This document shows positions 5,544 to 8,315 of a stretch of DNA of 8,315 bases, piece by piece. Source of the stretch: Oscillospiraceae bacterium (lineage in GTDB: Bacteria > Bacillota > Clostridia > Oscillospirales > Ruminococcaceae). Every line of letters starts with the position of its first letter. The first letter of the stretch is position 1. A model generated the notes under the pieces. That model was not told the DNA's origin. It did no database searches and saw only the letters and a program-made list of their open reading frames with translations. The position numbers and the translations under genes were made by a program. The stretch spans positions 1 to 8,315 of the forward strand of contig DPBR01000092.1 in the NCBI GenBank assembly GCA_003516865.1, written 5' to 3'.

Positions 5544-8315
5544 ATGATGAAGGCGATTACAAAAAACACTTTACGCGAAATCAAGGGTTCAAAAAGCCGT
5601 TTTTTGTCGATATTTCTGATATGCGTGATAGGAGTGGGCTTTTTCAGCGGCGTTCGCGCGACTTGCAGCGATATGAAAACGTCCGCCGACGGATATTATG
5701 ACAGGCAAAATTTGTTCGATTTGCGCGCGGTTTCGACGTTCGGGCTGACTGACGGAGATAAAGCGGCGATTGAGGACGCGACGCCGGACGATTGCTCGGT
5801 TTACACGTCAAAATACACCGACCTTGCGGTTCGCCGCGGCGATAAGGAGTATCTGACAAGGGTATTTTCTGCGCTTCCAAGCGGGATTAACACGCCCGTG
5901 ATTTACGAGGGGCGTGATATCGAAAACGCGGGAGAGTGTCTGATAAGCTGCAATACGATACGCGAGGGTATTACGCTCGGCGATAAAATAACGCTTGCGG
6001 ACCTCTCAAACGCAGAAGAATTTCCGCTGAAATACAAGGAATACACGGTAGTCGGGCGGTACAATTCGCCGATGTACGTTTCTATATCACAACGCGGAAG
6101 CACGACAATCGGCGACGGTTCGCTTGACGCGTTTATAATAGTGCCGGAAGCGGATTTTACACAGGACATATACACGGAAATCTATGTAAAATCCGAAACT
6201 TTGCGCGGAATGGCAAGTTATTCCGATGAATACGAAAAATACCGCGAAACGCTCTCGGAGGTGCTTGAGGAACTCGGTGAAAAGCGCAGCGAAATTCGCT
6301 ATGAAGAGGTTATCGGCGATGCGAAAAGGGAGATAGCGGACGGCGAAAAGGAGCTTGAAGAAGCCAAAACGGACGGTCGGAAGAAGCTTGACGACGCGAA
6401 AAAAGAGCTTGAAAACGGAAAAAGCGAGATTGAAAGCGGCGAGAAAGAGCTTGCGGAAGCGAAAGAAAAGCTCGACGACGGCGCGGTTCAGATAGCCGAC
6501 GCGGAGAAAAAGCTTGCGGAGGCGCTTGCAGATCTGAACGACGGAAAATCGCAGCTTGCCGAGGGAAAGAAAGCGCTTGATGAGAACAAGGCTAAGCTTG
6601 ACGAAGCGCAGGCGCAGCTTGACGAAAAAAAGAGCGAAATCGAGAGCGCAAAGGCGCAGCTTGAAGCGGCAAAGCAGACGTACAATGCGGGAATGTCGCA
6701 GTATAATGCGGCTCTTGAGCAGCTTAACGAGCAGGAAAAACAGCTTTCCGCGGCTGAACAGCTTTACGGAGAAGCGGCGATGGCTTCGCAGAGAGCGGAG
6801 CTTGAGGCTGCGAAACAGACTTTGGCGCAGAACAAGACGCAGCTTGACGCGGCGCTTGTGCAGATAAATGATAACGAGATGTCGCTCATAGAAGGCGAAG
6901 CGGTTCTGAATGCGGCGCAGGACGATATTTCCGAGAATTTGGGGTATTACAATTCCGCGCTTGCCGAGTACAATGAAAACGCTCAAATAATCGCCGACGC
7001 CGAGCGCGAATACAACAGCGGCGCTGCCGAATTTAACGAAAAAAAGCTCGAATATGAGCAGGGAAAGCGCGATTACGAGGACGGTCTGGAGAAAATCACC
7101 GAAGCGAAGCAAAAGTACGCGGACGGGCTTGTGGAATACGAAAACGGCGAGCGCGAGTACAGCGACGAGATTGCGAAAGCGGAAAAAGAGCTTGCGGACG
7201 CAAGGGAAAAGATTGCGGACGCGGGCGAGGCGAAGTGGTATATTTTCACGCGCGACGACAATGCAGGCTACACGGAATACGGCAGCAACGCCGAGCGGGT
7301 TGACAGGATCGCGGTGATTTTTCCGGTATTTTTCTTGTTGGTAGCGGGACTTGTATGCCTGACAACGATGTCGAGAATGGTCGAGGAACAGCGCACGCAG
7401 ATAGGAACGATGAAAGCGCTCGGCTACGGAAACGGTGCTGTTATGCGGCATTATATGATTTACGCGGTATCGGGCGCGGTTATCGGCGGAACGCTGGGCG
7501 CGTTCGGCGGTTGCGTATTGTTTCCGCTCGTTATAATGTACGCGTATTCGATGATGTATACGATAAGCGATTTCCGATTCCTTTTCGAGCCGGGAAATAT
7601 GCTTTTCTCGATAGGCTCGATGACCGCGGCGATTGCGCTGACGGTGTTCTTCAGCTGTCGGAAAGCGCTTCGGGAAACGCCCGCCTCGCTTATGCGGCCG
7701 AAAGCGCCGAAAGCGGGAAAGCGCGTTTTTCTGGAGAAAATCACGTTCTTGTGGAACAGAATGAGCTTTTTCGCGAAAGTAAGCGGCAGAAATCTTTTCC
7801 GTTACAAGAGAAGAATGTTTATGACGGTAGTCGGAATTGCGGGCTGCACCGCGCTTTCGCTTACGGGATTTGGGTTAAAGGATTCAATTTCTGACATTGT
7901 TGATTTGCAGTATCTCGAAATAAACAAATACAGCGGATTTGTCGCATACGACAGCGCCGCGAAGCCCTCGGAAATCGAGAAAATTTACTCGGCTATGGAG
8001 GAATACAATCCCGAAACGGAGTATACAAGAGCGTTTGTGAAGCAGTATGAAACGCGGTTCGGCGATAAAAGCGTTCAGTGCTACCTGACCGCCGTTGAGG
8101 ACGCGGATAAAATCAATGATTTTATCGAGCTTCACGACAGGAAAACGCGCGAAAAGCTCTCGATAGCCGATGGCGCCGTGATAACCGAGAAAGCGGCGAA
8201 GCTTCTCGGCGCGAAAAAGGGCGACGAGCTTACGGTTCAGATAAAGGACGGCGTTTACGGAAAAGTTAAAATTGCGGGGATAACCGAGCATTACACGAGC
8301 CACTATCTTTACTTG
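5544..8315 (+). CDS. FtsX-type ABC permease with long extracellular coiled coil, partial at 3' end
   Basis: Membrane subunit partner of the preceding ATPase; ATG 5544 follows its TAA directly, with a second in-frame ATG at 5547. The frame is open for 924 codons to the window edge, so the C-terminus is missing. Layout: basic N-terminus, membrane segment 1 at about 20–37, an outside domain to about 250, a charged coiled coil at about 253–564, then membrane segments near 590–609, 638–670 and 686–704. The block QIGTMKALGYGNG (about 620–632) and RETPASLMRP (about 710–719) are typical of FtsX domains. A second half begins with RNLFRYKRRMF and a segment at about 758–777, followed by another outside domain. 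Such two-half permeases usually exceed 1,000 residues. Function may be lipid, peptide or cell-envelope related; no substrate is evident. The frame was followed codon by codon and shows no interruption. Confidence 0.93.
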   Translation, partial: MMKAITKNTLREIKGSKSRFLSIFLICVIGVGFFSGVRATCSDMKTSADGYYDRQNLFDLRAVSTFGLTDGDKAAIEDATPDDCSVYTSKYTDLAVRRGDKEYLTRVFSALPSGINTPVIYEGRDIENAGECLISCNTIREGITLGDKITLADLSNAEEFPLKYKEYTVVGRYNSPMYVSISQRGSTTIGDGSLDAFIIVPEADFTQDIYTEIYVKSETLRGMASYSDEYEKYRETLSEVLEELGEKRSEIRYEEVIGDAKREIADGEKELEEAKTDGRKKLDDAKKELENGKSEIESGEKELAEAKEKLDDGAVQIADAEKKLAEALADLNDGKSQLAEGKKALDENKAKLDEAQAQLDEKKSEIESAKAQLEAAKQTYNAGMSQYNAALEQLNEQEKQLSAAEQLYGEAAMASQRAELEAAKQTLAQNKTQLDAALVQINDNEMSLIEGEAVLNAAQDDISENLGYYNSALAEYNENAQIIADAEREYNSGAAEFNEKKLEYEQGKRDYEDGLEKITEAKQKYADGLVEYENGEREYSDEIAKAEKELADAREKIADAGEAKWYIFTRDDNAGYTEYGSNAERVDRIAVIFPVFFLLVAGLVCLTTMSRMVEEQRTQIGTMKALGYGNGAVMRHYMIYAVSGAVIGGTLGAFGGCVLFPLVIMYAYSMMYTISDFRFLFEPGNMLFSIGSMTAAIALTVFFSCRKALRETPASLMRPKAPKAGKRVFLEKITFLWNRMSFFAKVSGRNLFRYKRRMFMTVVGIAGCTALSLTGFGLKDSISDIVDLQYLEINKYSGFVAYDSAAKPSEIEKIYSAMEEYNPETEYTRAFVKQYETRFGDKSVQCYLTAVEDADKINDFIELHDRKTREKLSIADGAVITEKAAKLLGAKKGDELTVQIKDGVYGKVKIAGITEHYTSHYLYL
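6300..7235 (+). repeat. region coding repetitive coiled coil within the permease
   Basis: About 310 residues rich in E, K, A, L, D, Q and N, with recurring units of the form DGEKELEEAK, SGEKELAEAK, DAEKKLAEAL and EGKKALDENK. At the DNA level near-identical 16-mers recur, for example GAGAAAGAGCTTGCGG at 6441, GAGAAAAAGCTTGCGG at 6504 and GAAAAAGAGCTTGCGG at 7182. Glycines recur in the repeat, resembling the G-x-x-x-L repeats of YhgE/Pip-like and related Firmicutes envelope proteins. The second part (from about 6670) has more tyrosine and asparagine (QYNAAL, EYNENA, EYNSGA), so two sub-types of repeat seem joined. By topology this lies outside the membrane. Confidence 0.8.

Noticed and set aside
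6087..7451. 454-codon open frame on the minus strand
   Set aside because: It is the antisense shadow of the repetitive coiled-coil region of the permease; its product is an unnatural run of L, F, R and V repeats with no ribosome site.
7355..7894. 179-codon + strand frame inside the permease
   Set aside because: The permease frame is continuous through here with FtsX-type motifs; this is an alternate-frame shadow rich in R and G without family features.

Overview
The window reads as a chromosomal segment from a low-to-mid GC Gram-positive bacterium of the Firmicutes, most likely a Clostridia-type anaerobe. The reasons are the strong AGGAGG-like ribosome binding sites, the order mnmG–rsmG–noc–parA(soj)–parB(spo0J)–serS (close to the origin-proximal arrangement of Bacillus and Clostridia), and the presence of a Noc-type ParB paralogue, which is typical of Firmicutes. 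All genes lie on the + strand with very little non-coding DNA; the longest gap is 162 bases.

Bases 1–784 hold the last 30 codons of mnmG and the complete rsmG, overlapping by 8 bases: a tRNA-modification enzyme followed by a 16S rRNA methyltransferase. A 104-base gap then carries a candidate promoter, an imperfect palindrome and a 9-bp inverted repeat, followed by noc. A second gap (1705–1866) carries two near-perfect parS palindromes in a 38-bp tandem arrangement, one followed by a T-run. After them come an 8-bp inverted repeat and an extended -10 promoter, then parA (TTG start) and parB, which overlap by 17 bases. Noc and ParB are tandem paralogues whose DNA-reading residues follow the Noc and ParB patterns respectively. 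They should therefore read different sites: ParA/ParB for origin segregation, Noc for nucleoid occlusion of division.

From 3547 the content changes to serS (seryl-tRNA synthetase, with unusual motif 2 and 3 sequences). It is followed 11 bases later by the ATPase of a MacB/LolD/FtsE-type ABC transporter and, directly after its stop codon, by a very large FtsX-type permease. This permease has a roughly 310-residue coiled coil inserted between its first and second membrane segments, and it is still open at the right edge of the window. No tRNA, rRNA, CRISPR array or mobile element is visible.

This is largely a well-known housekeeping neighbourhood. The more unusual material is in the two intergenic control regions: a terminator-like hairpin nested with the noc promoter and ribosome binding site, and paired parS sites that double as terminator-like hairpins. 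The coiled-coil permease is the other element of note. I do not see a clearly new multi-gene system.
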